DNA of 64,000 nucleotides from contig NZ_SJOP01000007.1 of assembly GCF_004331415.1 (NCBI RefSeq), positions 162,068 through 226,067 of the forward strand. The letters run 5' to 3'. This stretch comes from Kosakonia quasisacchari. GTDB taxonomy: Bacteria; Pseudomonadota; Gammaproteobacteria; Enterobacterales; Enterobacteriaceae. The position numbers were made by a program, and so were the translations under genes. How positions within the stretch are numbered: the stretch's first letter is position 1; every line of letters starts with the position of its first letter. The notes under the pieces are model-generated. The model ran no database searches and had not been told where the DNA came from. It saw only the letters and a program-made list of their open reading frames with translations. This document shows positions 8,877 through 18,358 of the stretch, piece after piece.

Positions 8877-9995
8877 ATGATGAAAACGAATTTCTTAACT
8901 CGCTGCCTGGCGCTGTTGTGCTGTCTGTCTGCGCTGGTGGCCGGGCAGGCCAGCGCGGAGCGGATCCGCGATTTAACCACCCTGCAAGGGGTGCGCGGTA
9001 ACTCCCTGATGGGCTATGGCCTGGTCGTCGGGCTTGATGGCACTGGCGACCAGACCATGCAGACACCTTTCACCACCCAGAGCCTGAACAATATGCTCTC
9101 GCAGCTCGGTATCACCGTGCCAGCGGGCGTGAATATGCAGCTCAAAAACGTCGCGGCGGTGATGGTGACGGCGGAACTGCCGCCGTTTGCCCGCGCCGGT
9201 CAGCAAATTGATGTGGTGGTTTCCTCAATGGGTAACGCGAAAAGTCTGCGCGGCGGCACGCTGCTGATGACTCCGCTGAAGGGCGCGGATAGCCAGATTT
9301 ATGCGCTGGCGCAGGGGAACCTGTTGGTTTCCGGCGCAGGTGCGCAGGCCGGTGGTAACCGGGTGCAGGTAAACCAGCTCAATGGCGCGCGCATTAGCGG
9401 CGGCGCAACGGTAGAACGTGAAGTGCCGTCAAACTTTGCCGGGCAGAGCACGCTCAAACTCCAGCTTAATGAAGACGATTTCACCGTCGCGCAGCAGATA
9501 AGCGATGCGATTAACCGTCGTTACGCGGGCGCCGCGTTTGCGGAAGACGCGCGCAGTATCAGCCTGCGCGCACCTGCCGACAGTGCCGCGCGCGTGCGTT
9601 TCCTTGCCGCAGTGCAGGATATTCCGTTGCGCATTGATGCGGGCGATGCCCGAATTATCATCAACTCACGCACCGGCTCCGTGGTGATGAACCGCCATGT
9701 TTCGCTTGATTCTTGTGCGGTAGCGCAGGGTGATCTGACGGTAGAAGTCGCCAGCAACACCCAGGTGAATCAGCCGAATACGCCGCTGGGAGGCGGGCAA
9801 ACGGTAGTCACGCAGAACACGCAACTTTCCGTGCGTGAGCAAAACGGCTCTCTGCAACGCGTGAACACCAGCACCGATCTGAACAATGTGGTTCGCGCGT
9901 TAAACAGCCTTGGCGCAACGCCGAATGATTTGATGGCAATTCTGCAATCAATGAAAACCGCAGGCTGCCTGCATGCACGTCTGGAGATTAACTGA
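8877..9995 (+). CDS. flgI: Flagellar P-ring protein FlgI
   Basis: FlgI (372 residues, E. coli 365) polymerises in the periplasm as the P ring with help from FlgA. A Sec signal peptide ([17 protein letters not shown]) precedes the mature start [21 protein letters not shown]. Highly conserved blocks [19 protein letters not shown] and [14 protein letters not shown] are present. Two consecutive ATGs (8877 and 8880) follow a TTG; 8877 is used. It starts 3 bp after flgH. Confidence 0.95.
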   Translation: MMKTNFLTRCLALLCCLSALVAGQASAERIRDLTTLQGVRGNSLMGYGLVVGLDGTGDQTMQTPFTTQSLNNMLSQLGITVPAGVNMQLKNVAAVMVTAELPPFARAGQQIDVVVSSMGNAKSLRGGTLLMTPLKGADSQIYALAQGNLLVSGAGAQAGGNRVQVNQLNGARISGGATVEREVPSNFAGQSTLKLQLNEDDFTVAQQISDAINRRYAGAAFAEDARSISLRAPADSAARVRFLAAVQDIPLRIDAGDARIIINSRTGSVVMNRHVSLDSCAVAQGDLTVEVASNTQVNQPNTPLGGGQTVVTQNTQLSVREQNGSLQRVNTSTDLNNVVRALNSLGATPNDLMAILQSMKTAGCLHARLEIN

Positions 9996-10954
9996 TGATC
10001 GGCCCGGCAATGACTCAGGGGGCGGCGTTTGACGCGCACAGCCTCGACAAGCTCAAACTGGCCGCCCGCAACGACTCTCCGGATGCGCTAAAGGCGGTGG
10101 CGAAGCAGATGGAAGGGCTGTTCGTGCAGATGATGCTCAAGAGCATGCGCCAGGCATCATTCAAAGACGGCCTGTTTAATACGCAGCAGTCGGAAATGTT
10201 TACCTCGATGTACGACCAGCAGCTGTCGCAGAACATCGCTGATAAAGGAAAAATGGGATTTGCCGATCTGATGGTGCAACAACTGACCGGCAAACCCGCT
10301 TCCACGGCGGAAAATGTCACAGCGACGCGTGAAGTGCCGCTTAATATCAGCCCGGCACGCTTTATTAGCGTGCCGCTGCGTTTGCAGCCGGTCGATCCCG
10401 AAGAACAGCAGGCGGAAAAAGCCGCAATGGCGCAGCCGGAAATACCGGCGGTTCCAGGCGGCAGCTTTATTTCCCGCATGATGGCACCCGCGATGGCAGT
10501 CGCGCGTTTGAGCGGTATTCCGCATCAGTTAATTATTGCGCAGGCGGCACTGGAGTCGGGTTGGGGTAAACGCGAAATTATGACCAGCGATGGTAAACCC
10601 AGCCATAACTTATTTGGCGTGAAAGCCACGGCGGATTGGGACGGCGAAACCACGGAAATCACCACCACAGAATATGAAGGTGGGGTTGCGCAAAAAATAA
10701 AAGACAAATTTAAAGTTTATTCCTCTTATGCCGAGGCGCTGGAAGATTATACGTCGTTAATTAGTCGTAGTCCGCGTTATAAAAATGTTGTGAAATCTGA
10801 ATCGCCGGAAATAGCGGCAAAAGCGTTGCAGTCTGCCGGATATGCAACCGATCCCGCCTACGCGAAAAAATTGATCAATATCATTCAGCAGGTGAAGAAT
10901 AACGTTAATCAGGCGGCTGAAGCCTACTCTTCAGATTTTTCTTCATTATTTTAA
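9995..10954 (+). CDS. flgJ: Rod-cap and peptidoglycan hydrolase FlgJ
   Basis: FlgJ (319 residues, E. coli 313) is bifunctional. The N-terminal half caps and guides rod assembly (LFVQMMLKSMRQASFKDGLF, TSMYDQQLSQN). The C-terminal half is a beta-N-acetylglucosaminidase that cuts peptidoglycan so the rod can pass; its active region is AQAALESGWGKRE with the catalytic Glu, and DYTSLISRSPRY. The start overlaps the flgI stop (TGATG). It is the last gene of the flgB-J run; the promoter for flgK follows. Confidence 0.95.
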   Translation: MIGPAMTQGAAFDAHSLDKLKLAARNDSPDALKAVAKQMEGLFVQMMLKSMRQASFKDGLFNTQQSEMFTSMYDQQLSQNIADKGKMGFADLMVQQLTGKPASTAENVTATREVPLNISPARFISVPLRLQPVDPEEQQAEKAAMAQPEIPAVPGGSFISRMMAPAMAVARLSGIPHQLIIAQAALESGWGKREIMTSDGKPSHNLFGVKATADWDGETTEITTTEYEGGVAQKIKDKFKVYSSYAEALEDYTSLISRSPRYKNVVKSESPEIAAKALQSAGYATDPAYAKKLINIIQQVKNNVNQAAEAYSSDFSSLF

Positions 10955-10963
10955 TCGTCAGGC

Positions 10964-10990
10964 TTTAGTGAAATTTTATAAGGCCGATAA
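10964..10990 (+). promoter_or_regulatory. Candidate sigma-28 promoter for flgKL
   Basis: TTTAGTGA (10964-10971), an 11-bp spacer and a perfect GCCGATAA -10 box (10983-10990) lie between flgJ and flgK, 65 bp before the flgK start. The spacer and -35 closely resemble the fliC promoter in this locus. Confidence 0.75.
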
Positions 10991-11055
10991 ATATAAGAGA
11001 GCGCTACTTTTATCAGGGGCGTCTTACCTCCTCCTCTGGTTAGGATCGATAACAT

Positions 11056-12696
11056 ATGAATTTAATCAATCTGGCCCAGAATGGGCTTAACGCTGCGCAG
11101 AATGCATTGAATGTGGTGGGGAATAACCTGTCGAATGCTACCACGGCGGGATATAGCCGCCAGAATATTGTTCTGGGCGAAGCGGGTGGCAAATCCACCA
11201 ATTATGGTTTCTTCGGCTACGGCGTAAAAGTGGGCGATGTCCAGCGTGCTTATAATGGTTTTATGACTAACCAGGTGCGCGGCGCGGCAACGGAATTTTA
11301 TTCCCTCAATAGCCGTTACGAGCAGGTTAGCCAAATTGATAACATGCTCGGCGATAGCACCAATAATATTTCCGTGACCATGGATAATTTATTCGAAGCC
11401 ATGGAATCGGTAAGTAAAGACCCTGTTGACCCGGCGGCTCGCCAGGGGGTTCTGGCTGAATTTAACGCCATGGCCAACCAATATCGCTCCAACAGCAAAA
11501 CATTAAATGGTCTGGAGCAGAGCACCAACACGCAAATTAATCAGACTGTTGATGATATTAATTCCTATACCAAACAGCTGGCGTCGCTGAATAAGCAAAT
11601 TGAAAAGATCCACGGCCAGACCGGCGGTATGCCTGCGGATTTACTCGATCAGCGTGACCAATTATTAGGTCAGTTGAGCGAAAAGATCGGTATTAAGGTG
11701 ACAGAAAATACTGATACCGGCGCTGTGAATGTTTCCATGCAAAACGGCATGGCGTTGGTCAGCGGCGGCAAATCCTATGAACTGCAGGCCAGCGCGTCTG
11801 AAAGCAACCCGGCAAAAACCGTGGTGGCGTACGTTGATGCGTCGGGCAACGCCCTGCCGCTCGACGAAGGGAAAACCACCGGTGCGCTGGGCGGGCTGTT
11901 CAAATTCCGCAATGAAGATCTGGTTTCTGCGCGCGATCAACTGAACCAGCTGGCGCTGCAAATGGCCAACAAGTTCAACGAAGCGAATGCTCAGGGTTAC
12001 GACCTCGACGGCAACGCGGGCGGCGATATTTTTAACATCGGTAAACCGCAAGCGGTCGGCAACATCAATAACACCGGCACCGGTTCACTGGATGTCAGCT
12101 TTACCGATATTCCGTCCGTGAAATCGGAAGACTACGAGCTGACCTTTAACGGCCCGGGCAGCACCGACTGGACTATCACCACCGCTGATGGCCGCTCTAT
12201 CACGCCGACCGTTGGCAGTAATGGCGAACTGGAATTCGAAGGGATCTCCATTACCCCTGGCGGCACACCGCAGCCGGGTGACAGCTTTACGCTGAACCCG
12301 ACCGACGGCGCGGCAGATAACATCACCGTGGCGATCACCGATGGCGATCAGATTGCGGCGGCGAAATCCCCCGATCCTGACGACCAGAGCGATAACGAAA
12401 ATATCCTGGCGATGATTGGCATCAAGGACGAAAAAGTGGTGGATGGCATGACGCTGTCTGGCGCTTACGCAAGCCTTGTCAGCTCCGTCGGTTCCTCGGT
12501 GAGTGCGCTGAAAGCGGACATGACCACCTCGGCGAATGTGTATGACCAGTGGGCGCTTCAGCAGCAGTCGGTTTCGGGTGTTGATATCACTGAAGAGTAC
12601 GTCAATTTGCAGATGTTCTCTCAGTATTACCAGGCGAATGCGCAGGTTTTACAGACTGCGAACACCCTGTTCGACACGTTGTTAAGTATTCGCTAA
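11056..12696 (+). CDS. flgK: Hook-filament junction protein FlgK (HAP1)
   Basis: FlgK (546 residues, E. coli 547) joins hook and filament and is carried by FlgN. It has the axial-protein N-terminus (NLINLAQNGLNAAQNALNVVGNNLSNATTAGYSRQ, in pieces) and the C-terminal GVDITEEYVNLQMFSQYYQANAQVL helix (pieces) that packs in the junction. The variable middle domain carries the epitope-like surface loops. The start is preceded by a late (sigma-28) promoter. Confidence 0.95.
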   Translation: MNLINLAQNGLNAAQNALNVVGNNLSNATTAGYSRQNIVLGEAGGKSTNYGFFGYGVKVGDVQRAYNGFMTNQVRGAATEFYSLNSRYEQVSQIDNMLGDSTNNISVTMDNLFEAMESVSKDPVDPAARQGVLAEFNAMANQYRSNSKTLNGLEQSTNTQINQTVDDINSYTKQLASLNKQIEKIHGQTGGMPADLLDQRDQLLGQLSEKIGIKVTENTDTGAVNVSMQNGMALVSGGKSYELQASASESNPAKTVVAYVDASGNALPLDEGKTTGALGGLFKFRNEDLVSARDQLNQLALQMANKFNEANAQGYDLDGNAGGDIFNIGKPQAVGNINNTGTGSLDVSFTDIPSVKSEDYELTFNGPGSTDWTITTADGRSITPTVGSNGELEFEGISITPGGTPQPGDSFTLNPTDGAADNITVAITDGDQIAAAKSPDPDDQSDNENILAMIGIKDEKVVDGMTLSGAYASLVSSVGSSVSALKADMTTSANVYDQWALQQQSVSGVDITEEYVNLQMFSQYYQANAQVLQTANTLFDTLLSIR

Positions 12697-12743
12697 GTAC
12701 GCCCGGTTTACCGGGCCACTCAATGAAAAGTCAGGAATAAACG

Positions 12744-13667
12744 ATGCGTCTTAGCACCAGTTATATGTTTCAAAATCGTATTGATAGCCTGTCAGATGCG
12801 ATGACCGGTTATAACGATTTGTCCACGCGCCTTTCTGCCGGGCAAACGCTGTTGAAGCCTTCCGACGATCCGTCGGGTGCGTCGCAGGCGGTTATTTTGC
12901 AGAACGCGTTATCCCGAATGAGCCAGTACGACACCGCGCGCACCTACGCGCAGGATGCGTTGGGCCAGGAAGATAACACGCTGGATTCTATCTCTAATCT
13001 GCTGTCTGAAAATTTGTCGCAGAAAATTGTTGCCGGTGGTAATGGCGCGTACTCCGATGAAGATCGCGCAGCGCTGGCGCAGGAGTTGCAGGGGATCCGC
13101 GATAACTTGCTGGATCTGGCGAACACCAAAAACAGCGACGGTCGCTACATTTTTGCCGGTTACAAAACCGGGGCGGCGCCTTTTCAGAAAGACGGCACCT
13201 ATGTCGGCGGTGATACCGCGATGACGCAGGTGGTTTCCGACAGTACCGAAATGCAGGTCGGTCATACGGGCGACGATATCTTTCTGAGCGGCTCGCCGGA
13301 CGATCTGTTCAAAGCGCTGGACGCGGCCATTACGCAACTGCAACAGCCAGTCACTAACGATGCCGATCGTCAGGCTTTGCAGGCCACGCTGGATAGCACC
13401 AACGTCAGTATTAAGAAAAACATTGATAACCTGGGCAAAGTCCGCGCCACCGTCGGCACCAATATGCAGCAGATTGAAGCCCTGGGTTTTAGCTCGGAAG
13501 CGCAAAATATCAATGTGCAAAGCCGGTTGCAGGAAACATTAGGATCGGATTGGGATTCGATGATTACGCTGTTGTCGCAATCCAAGATGTCGGAGTTCGC
13601 GCTCAATTCGTCAATGACCGTGTTCCAGTCGATGCAGCAACTGTCGATTTTTAATTTCGTGGGTTAA
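12744..13667 (+). CDS. flgL: Hook-filament junction protein FlgL (HAP3)
   Basis: FlgL (307 residues, E. coli 317) is the second junction protein, between FlgK and flagellin. It shares flagellin-like ends: MRLSTSYMFQNRIDSL and LSAGQTLLKPSDDPSGASQA at the N-terminus, and SKMSEFALNSSMTVFQSMQQLS at the C-terminus (pieces). It lies 47 bp after flgK in the same transcript, and a terminator follows the stop. Confidence 0.95.
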   Translation: MRLSTSYMFQNRIDSLSDAMTGYNDLSTRLSAGQTLLKPSDDPSGASQAVILQNALSRMSQYDTARTYAQDALGQEDNTLDSISNLLSENLSQKIVAGGNGAYSDEDRAALAQELQGIRDNLLDLANTKNSDGRYIFAGYKTGAAPFQKDGTYVGGDTAMTQVVSDSTEMQVGHTGDDIFLSGSPDDLFKALDAAITQLQQPVTNDADRQALQATLDSTNVSIKKNIDNLGKVRATVGTNMQQIEALGFSSEAQNINVQSRLQETLGSDWDSMITLLSQSKMSEFALNSSMTVFQSMQQLSIFNFVG

Positions 13668-13677
13668 CCCCATTCAG

Positions 13678-13701
13678 GCCCGTCATTATTGACGGGTTTT
13701 T
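13678..13701 (+). terminator. Terminator after flgL
   Basis: A CCCGTCA/TGACGGG stem with a 4-nt loop is followed by TTTTTA, about 10 bp after the flgL stop. It closes the flgKL transcript before the chemoreceptor gene. Confidence 0.85.
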
Positions 13702-13775
13702 ATTCATCTCGCATGTGTACATGAAATATCTGCAAAAAGGTATTTCGCCGTGTTCTCAATTATTTAGGTTTCGTT

Positions 13776-15437
13776 ATGTTTAAAGACTTAAAAATATCCA
13801 CCGGGATTAATATCCTGTTTGGGTTGTTAATTGCTTGTATTGTTGTGGTATCTACCTATGCGTTAGTCAGTAGCCGCGCAACGGCGGATAACTTCGATGA
13901 TGCGGTCATGACCAACAACAATATCGATGCACTGAATGGTGCGATTGTCGGTATGACCGGCGGTATTGCGCAGATTAACGGCGCAATGCTGGCGACCATG
14001 ATCAACCAGCCGCCAGGACAGGACGATATCGATAGAGCGAAAAAAATGCTCGTAAATGCGGAAAAGCAGATGGACCAATTTATGTCCACGCCGTTCCAGA
14101 CCGAAGAAGAACAGACGATTGCCAACAATATTAAGAAGCGTTTTGATACGGTTCTGGCGGGGGCACAGCGCAAGGCAACGTTTATTAAAAACCCGACGAC
14201 ATATGATCGTGATGTGATTGAAGAAGCCAAACTGCGTGTCGGGTTACAAGATGCCTCTGAAGAATATTTAGCCTATGCCGAGCAAATGGTTACCGGTTTT
14301 AGCGATGTATCGCACCGTGATACCCAGCGTATGAGTTTCTTCGCGTTCTTTGCGCTGGCGTTGGCGGTGATTAGCGCGGTGGTTTCCCGTCTCTGGCTGA
14401 AACGCACTATCTTTAGCCGTCTGGAACAAGCTATCGTCTCCTTCAAGGCTATCGCTGAAGGTAACCTGAGCCGCAAAATTGACGCGGGTGCGCAGAACGA
14501 AATCGGCAAAATGCTGTTGGAAGTTGAGCACATGCGCCAGTCGCTGACCGACACGGTTTACGGCATTCGTACCGGCGTGAAGCAGATTTATTCCAACGCC
14601 CAGGAAATCGCCACCAGCAACAACGATCTCTCTTCGCGTACTGAACAGCAGGCTTCCGCACTGCAGGAAACTGCGGCCAGCATGGAAGAGCTGAAAATCA
14701 CCGTTCGTCAGAACGCCGACAACGCCCACAGTGCGCAGCAACTGGCAGAAAGCGCCAGCGTCAGCGCGCAGAAAGGCGGCGAAGTGATGACCAATCTTGA
14801 TAAGATCATGACGGAAATTACGGTGAACTCCCGTCAAATTGCCGACATCAACAGCGTGATTGATAGCATTGCTAACCAGACCAACATCCTGGCGCTTAAC
14901 GCGGCGGTTGAAGCGGCGCGTGCCGGTGAGCAAGGTCGTGGTTTTGCGGTTGTTGCCGGTGAAGTACGTAACCTGGCGAAACGCAGCGCCGATGCGGCGA
15001 AAGAGATCCGCCAATTGATCAACACCTGTGTTGCCAATATGAATATCGGTTCTCAGGAAGTTGAACTGGCCGGTTCTTCCATGCAGGAAATTGTGAAATC
15101 CGTTATTCAGGTAACCGACATTATGGCGGAAATTACCTCAGCATCGGATGAACAAAGCACCGGTATTAACCAGATTGCGCAGGCCGTTAATGAAATGGAC
15201 CTGGTTACGCAGCAGAACGCCAGCATGGTAGAGAATGCCGCGCGTACCGCAACCAGCGTGGAAGAGCACGCCAGCGATCTGGAACAAATTGTTGCCCAGT
15301 TTACTGTTAATGAAAGCCATGTGTCTGCCGTTACCCGCAGCAGAAATAACGGAGAGAAATTGCGCCCTGTTATTACCGCTGCCAAGCGAGATTATGTTCC
15401 AGCCAAAAAAACTGAAGGCGACTGGGAAACATTCTAA
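13776..15437 (+). CDS. Methyl-accepting chemotaxis protein (Tar/Tsr type)
   Basis: A 553-residue transmembrane chemoreceptor. TM1 is about residues 10-32, a periplasmic four-helix-type sensor domain follows, TM2 is about 187-210, then HAMP, methylation helices and the invariant hairpin tip with QTNILALNAAVEAARAGEQG (pieces). The last five residues are DWETF, matching the NWETF pentapeptide that tethers CheR and CheB in Tar and Tsr. It is the only receptor in the locus, placed between flgL and fliA. The ligand cannot be told: the sensor domain does not show an obvious aspartate or serine pocket by eye. Confidence 0.93.
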   Translation: MFKDLKISTGINILFGLLIACIVVVSTYALVSSRATADNFDDAVMTNNNIDALNGAIVGMTGGIAQINGAMLATMINQPPGQDDIDRAKKMLVNAEKQMDQFMSTPFQTEEEQTIANNIKKRFDTVLAGAQRKATFIKNPTTYDRDVIEEAKLRVGLQDASEEYLAYAEQMVTGFSDVSHRDTQRMSFFAFFALALAVISAVVSRLWLKRTIFSRLEQAIVSFKAIAEGNLSRKIDAGAQNEIGKMLLEVEHMRQSLTDTVYGIRTGVKQIYSNAQEIATSNNDLSSRTEQQASALQETAASMEELKITVRQNADNAHSAQQLAESASVSAQKGGEVMTNLDKIMTEITVNSRQIADINSVIDSIANQTNILALNAAVEAARAGEQGRGFAVVAGEVRNLAKRSADAAKEIRQLINTCVANMNIGSQEVELAGSSMQEIVKSVIQVTDIMAEITSASDEQSTGINQIAQAVNEMDLVTQQNASMVENAARTATSVEEHASDLEQIVAQFTVNESHVSAVTRSRNNGEKLRPVITAAKRDYVPAKKTEGDWETF

Positions 15438-15566
15438 TTAGCTGTGGGTTTCGTGGGGAAATAAAGTCACGATATGTTCCACTTTCCGATTGCTTATCAT
15501 GCTATTTGAATTGGCGATAATCGATAATAATTTTAATCAATTATTATCATCCCGGAAATTGTAATA

Positions 15567-16295
15567 GTGAATGGATTATATAGCCCTGACGGGGCAATTC
15601 TGAAAGACCAGTTGTGGACCAAATACGGTTATTTAGTTCGCTACGAAGCGTTAAAGATGCAGTCTAAATTATCATCAAGTGTTGATATTGACGATCTTAT
15701 TCAGGCGGGTGCCATTGCGCTTCTGGATGCAATCGAACAGTTTGACCCCAAAAAAGGGGTCAAACTCACGGTTTACATTGCACAGCGTTTACGTTGGGCG
15801 TTTATGGATGAATTACGCGAACACGATTGGGTACCTCGTCGCGTTCGTCGTAAAACCCGTGAAGTTTCTTCTGCCATTATGCGCGTTGAGCAACGTGCCG
15901 GTGGCGTGGCAAGCGAGTCGGACATTGCTGCTGAATTAGGGATGTCATTGCAGGAATATCAGCAAGTATTATCTGATACTAATACCAGCATGCTCTGTTC
16001 ACTCGACGAGCTACAAGAATTACTGGCAGATGGCGTTGAACTGTCAGAAATGGAACAGGATCATCTTGACCCGCTAAACGATATTTTACTGGGCGATTTG
16101 ACAAAGCAGATCAGTAAGGAGATCAGAGAGCTTCCTGAGCGCGAGCAGATGCTACTCAATTTATATTATCAACAGGAGTTGAATATGAAAGAGGTCGGTT
16201 CACTGCTGGGTATTACCGAAACGCGCGTCAGCCAGTTGCATAGCCAAACGATCAAACGTTTACGTGCGCGTCTGGAAGGAAGAGGCTGGGAATAA
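15567..16295 (+). CDS. fliA: RNA polymerase sigma-28 factor FliA
   Basis: FliA (242 residues, E. coli 239) directs RNA polymerase to late flagellar promoters and is inhibited by FlgM. Region 2 shows RLRWAFMDELREHDWVPRRVRR; region 4 shows LPEREQMLLNLYYQQELNMKEVGSLLGITETRVSQLH (pieces). Many region 2-3 positions differ from E. coli FliA, so it belongs to a distinct lineage. Translation begins at GTG with GGAAA about 9 nt upstream. Unlike E. coli, fliZ does not follow; flhDC does. Confidence 0.95.
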   Translation: MNGLYSPDGAILKDQLWTKYGYLVRYEALKMQSKLSSSVDIDDLIQAGAIALLDAIEQFDPKKGVKLTVYIAQRLRWAFMDELREHDWVPRRVRRKTREVSSAIMRVEQRAGGVASESDIAAELGMSLQEYQQVLSDTNTSMLCSLDELQELLADGVELSEMEQDHLDPLNDILLGDLTKQISKEIRELPEREQMLLNLYYQQELNMKEVGSLLGITETRVSQLHSQTIKRLRARLEGRGWE

Positions 16296-16480
16296 TAAGT
16301 CATCAGGAAAATCTTGCTCCGATAAAACTTCGACCAGGCTGGCTTTTCTTATTAGGTTCATTATTCCCGTCTAACCTTGATTTCTTATACTAAAAAATCG
16401 GCATTAAACTTGTTACATCTTGGTTACACAATAAAGGACGGTAATTGCAGTATGGATTACCTTGTACAGGGGGAATTGTA
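16296..16480. promoter_or_regulatory. fliA-flhD spacer, probable flhDC-1 promoter region
   Basis: 185 bp, AT-rich in its second half, between fliA and flhD copy 1. No clear terminator is seen after fliA, so read-through from fliA into flhDC is possible. It is much shorter than the long regulatory leader upstream of flhDC copy 2. Confidence 0.35.
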
Positions 16481-16828
16481 ATGAACGTAACAAACTTTAA
16501 TGAGCCGACGCAGTGTATTCGGGACTTGAATCTTTCCTATTTGTTATTGGCGCAACGTCTCATTCACGAGGATCGCTTTACGGCAAAATTTCGCCTGGGC
16601 TTAAGTGAGTCCACAATCGATATTGTGAAAGGCTTGACGTTTCCGCAGCTTATTAAACTTTCGTCAACCGGTCAGCTTATTTGCCGGTTACGCATAGATA
16701 ACGAAACAGTGATTGACTGTTTGACCAAAGATTCCCGTATTGATGCTTTGCAAAGTCTCCATACCGGAATCATTTTATCCACTGATTTGCTTAATTCTCT
16801 TTCTGGGGAAGAGCCTTCGAGATCCTGA
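16481..16828 (+). CDS. flhD: Flagellar master regulator subunit FlhD (copy 1)
   Basis: FlhD (115 residues) joins FlhC in the FlhD4C2 activator of class II flagellar promoters. It shows the conserved DLNLSYLLLAQRLI helix, FRLGLSE, LPQ/FPQLIKLS and LTKDSRIDALQSLHTGI. The ATG at 16481 with a strong GGGGGA site upstream is used; a longer frame from 16445 adds twelve unsupported residues. It is clearly closer to the second FlhD in this window (about two thirds identical by eye) than to E. coli FlhD. flhC follows 14 bp later. Confidence 0.94.
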   Translation: MNVTNFNEPTQCIRDLNLSYLLLAQRLIHEDRFTAKFRLGLSESTIDIVKGLTFPQLIKLSSTGQLICRLRIDNETVIDCLTKDSRIDALQSLHTGIILSTDLLNSLSGEEPSRS

Positions 16829-16842
16829 CAGCGGAGTTTGTG

Positions 16843-17391
16843 ATGTGTGAAAAAAGCATAATGTCAGAAATCAGGGATGCGCAAATTGCCATGGAATTGA
16901 TTTCTTTTGGCGCCAGGATGCAGGTTCTCGAAAGTGAAACCAATCTTAGCCGCAGAAGATTATTAAAACTGTATAAAGAACTCAAAGGCTGTTCGCCGCC
17001 GAAAGGCATGCTACCGTTTTCCACCGACTGGTATATGGCGTGGGAACAAAATATTCATTCGTCAATGTTTTATAACATTTTTTGTTATCTGCAAAAGACG
17101 GAATTGGGTCGCCCCGTTGAGATTATGCTGAAAGGTTATCGCCTGTATCTGGAAAATAGTCTGAACGGTACAGAGGAAAAGCCAGTTTTAGGTTTAACGC
17201 GCGCCTGGACGCTGCTGCGCTTTATTGACTGCGGCATGGTTAAACATACTGAGTGCAGCACTTGTGGCGGGCGTTTTATTACCACGCCGGAAAATACCAA
17301 CACGAATTTTACTTGCTGTTTGTGTTTTCCACCTTCGCGGGCAATAAAAAAAGCCACGCCTGATCTGGCGCGTTCTCATCGGCGACAGTAA
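16843..17391 (+). CDS. flhC: Flagellar master regulator subunit FlhC (copy 1)
   Basis: FlhC (182 residues, E. coli 192) is the DNA-binding partner of FlhD. Conserved parts are LESETNLSRRRLLKLYKEL, PPKGMLPFSTDWYMAWEQN and the zinc site with C138-x2-C141 and C158-x2-C161 (numbered from MCEKSI). The start is the ATG after GGAG; a GTG lies one codon earlier. The C-terminus is shorter than E. coli. motA begins 76 bp downstream, the classical flhDC-mot order. Confidence 0.94.
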   Translation: MCEKSIMSEIRDAQIAMELISFGARMQVLESETNLSRRRLLKLYKELKGCSPPKGMLPFSTDWYMAWEQNIHSSMFYNIFCYLQKTELGRPVEIMLKGYRLYLENSLNGTEEKPVLGLTRAWTLLRFIDCGMVKHTECSTCGGRFITTPENTNTNFTCCLCFPPSRAIKKATPDLARSHRRQ

Positions 17392-17467
17392 CAGATGCTG
17401 CGGCATTTTCACCGCGCGGCCTGATATCAGAGTTGCGGAATGATTACTGAATTATTAAGGAGTTGAA

Positions 17468-18358
17468 GTGTTAGTCATTATTGGCTATATCGTCGTTTTC
17501 GCGACCGTATTTGGCGGCTTTGCGCTCAGTGGCGGCAATCTTGCGTCACTGTTTCAGCCTACCGAATTTTTAATTATCGGCGGCGCAGGCGTAGGGGCTT
17601 TTATTGTCGGAAATAACGGTAAAGCGATTCGGGCCACCTTAAAAGCGTTTCCTACTCTGTTTAAAGGTTCCCATTTCACCAAAGCGTTATATATGGATCT
17701 GCTGGCCATGATGTATCTGTTGCTGGCGAAAGGCCGACAGAATGGCCTGGTATCGCTGGAAAACGATATTGAAGATCCGCAGAACAGCCCGATTTTCTCT
17801 GCCTATCCACGGCTGATGGCCGACAGTGAAATCATGAATTTCATCACCGATTACCTGCGTCTGATGGTGAGCGGTAATACCAACGCGTTTGAAATGGAAG
17901 CGTTGATGGATGAAGAGATTGAGACCTGCGAACACGAGCATGAAGTGCCGGCGCACAGCCTTAACTCCGTCGGTGACGGGTTGCCCGCATTTGGTATCGT
18001 GGCGGCGGTCATGGGGGTGGTTAACGCCCTGGCGGCGGCCGATCGTCCGGCAGCGGAACTGGGGGCGCTGATTGCCCACGCCATGGTCGGTACCTTCCTC
18101 GGTATTTTGCTGGCATACGGCATGGTGCTGCCGCTGGCGACGCTGCTGCGTCAGCATAGTGCGGAACACCTGAAAATGCTTGAGTGCATTAAGACCATGC
18201 TGCTTTCCAGCATGAACGGTTATGCGCCGCAGATCGCCGTTGAATTTGGCCGTAAGACTCTCTTTTCCACGGAACGTCCCAGCTTCGCGGAACTGGAAGA
18301 TCACGTTCGCGAAGTGCGTACCTCAAGCTCTTCATCCTCTTCGGGTGAATCGACATGA
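17468..18358 (+). CDS. motA: Flagellar motor stator protein MotA
   Basis: MotA (296 residues, E. coli 295) is the inner-membrane stator subunit that, with MotB, conducts protons and turns the rotor. Four membrane segments are evident (about 2-22, 33-50, 170-190, 200-220). The rotor-interacting charges R90 and E98 in the cytoplasmic loop are conserved in position. The start codon is GTG with AAGGAG upstream. The stop overlaps the motB start. Confidence 0.96.
   Translation: MLVIIGYIVVFATVFGGFALSGGNLASLFQPTEFLIIGGAGVGAFIVGNNGKAIRATLKAFPTLFKGSHFTKALYMDLLAMMYLLLAKGRQNGLVSLENDIEDPQNSPIFSAYPRLMADSEIMNFITDYLRLMVSGNTNAFEMEALMDEEIETCEHEHEVPAHSLNSVGDGLPAFGIVAAVMGVVNALAAADRPAAELGALIAHAMVGTFLGILLAYGMVLPLATLLRQHSAEHLKMLECIKTMLLSSMNGYAPQIAVEFGRKTLFSTERPSFAELEDHVREVRTSSSSSSSGEST

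Noticed and set aside
15438..15566. Sigma-28 promoter before fliA (TAAAGTCA near 15465)
   Set aside because: A good -35-like box is present but the nearest CCGATT is 15-16 bp away, too far for the 11-12 bp spacer seen elsewhere.
17392..17467. Sigma-28 promoter before motA
   Set aside because: A GCGGCCTGATA stretch resembles a -10 box but has no -35 at the right distance; motA is probably reached from flhDC.
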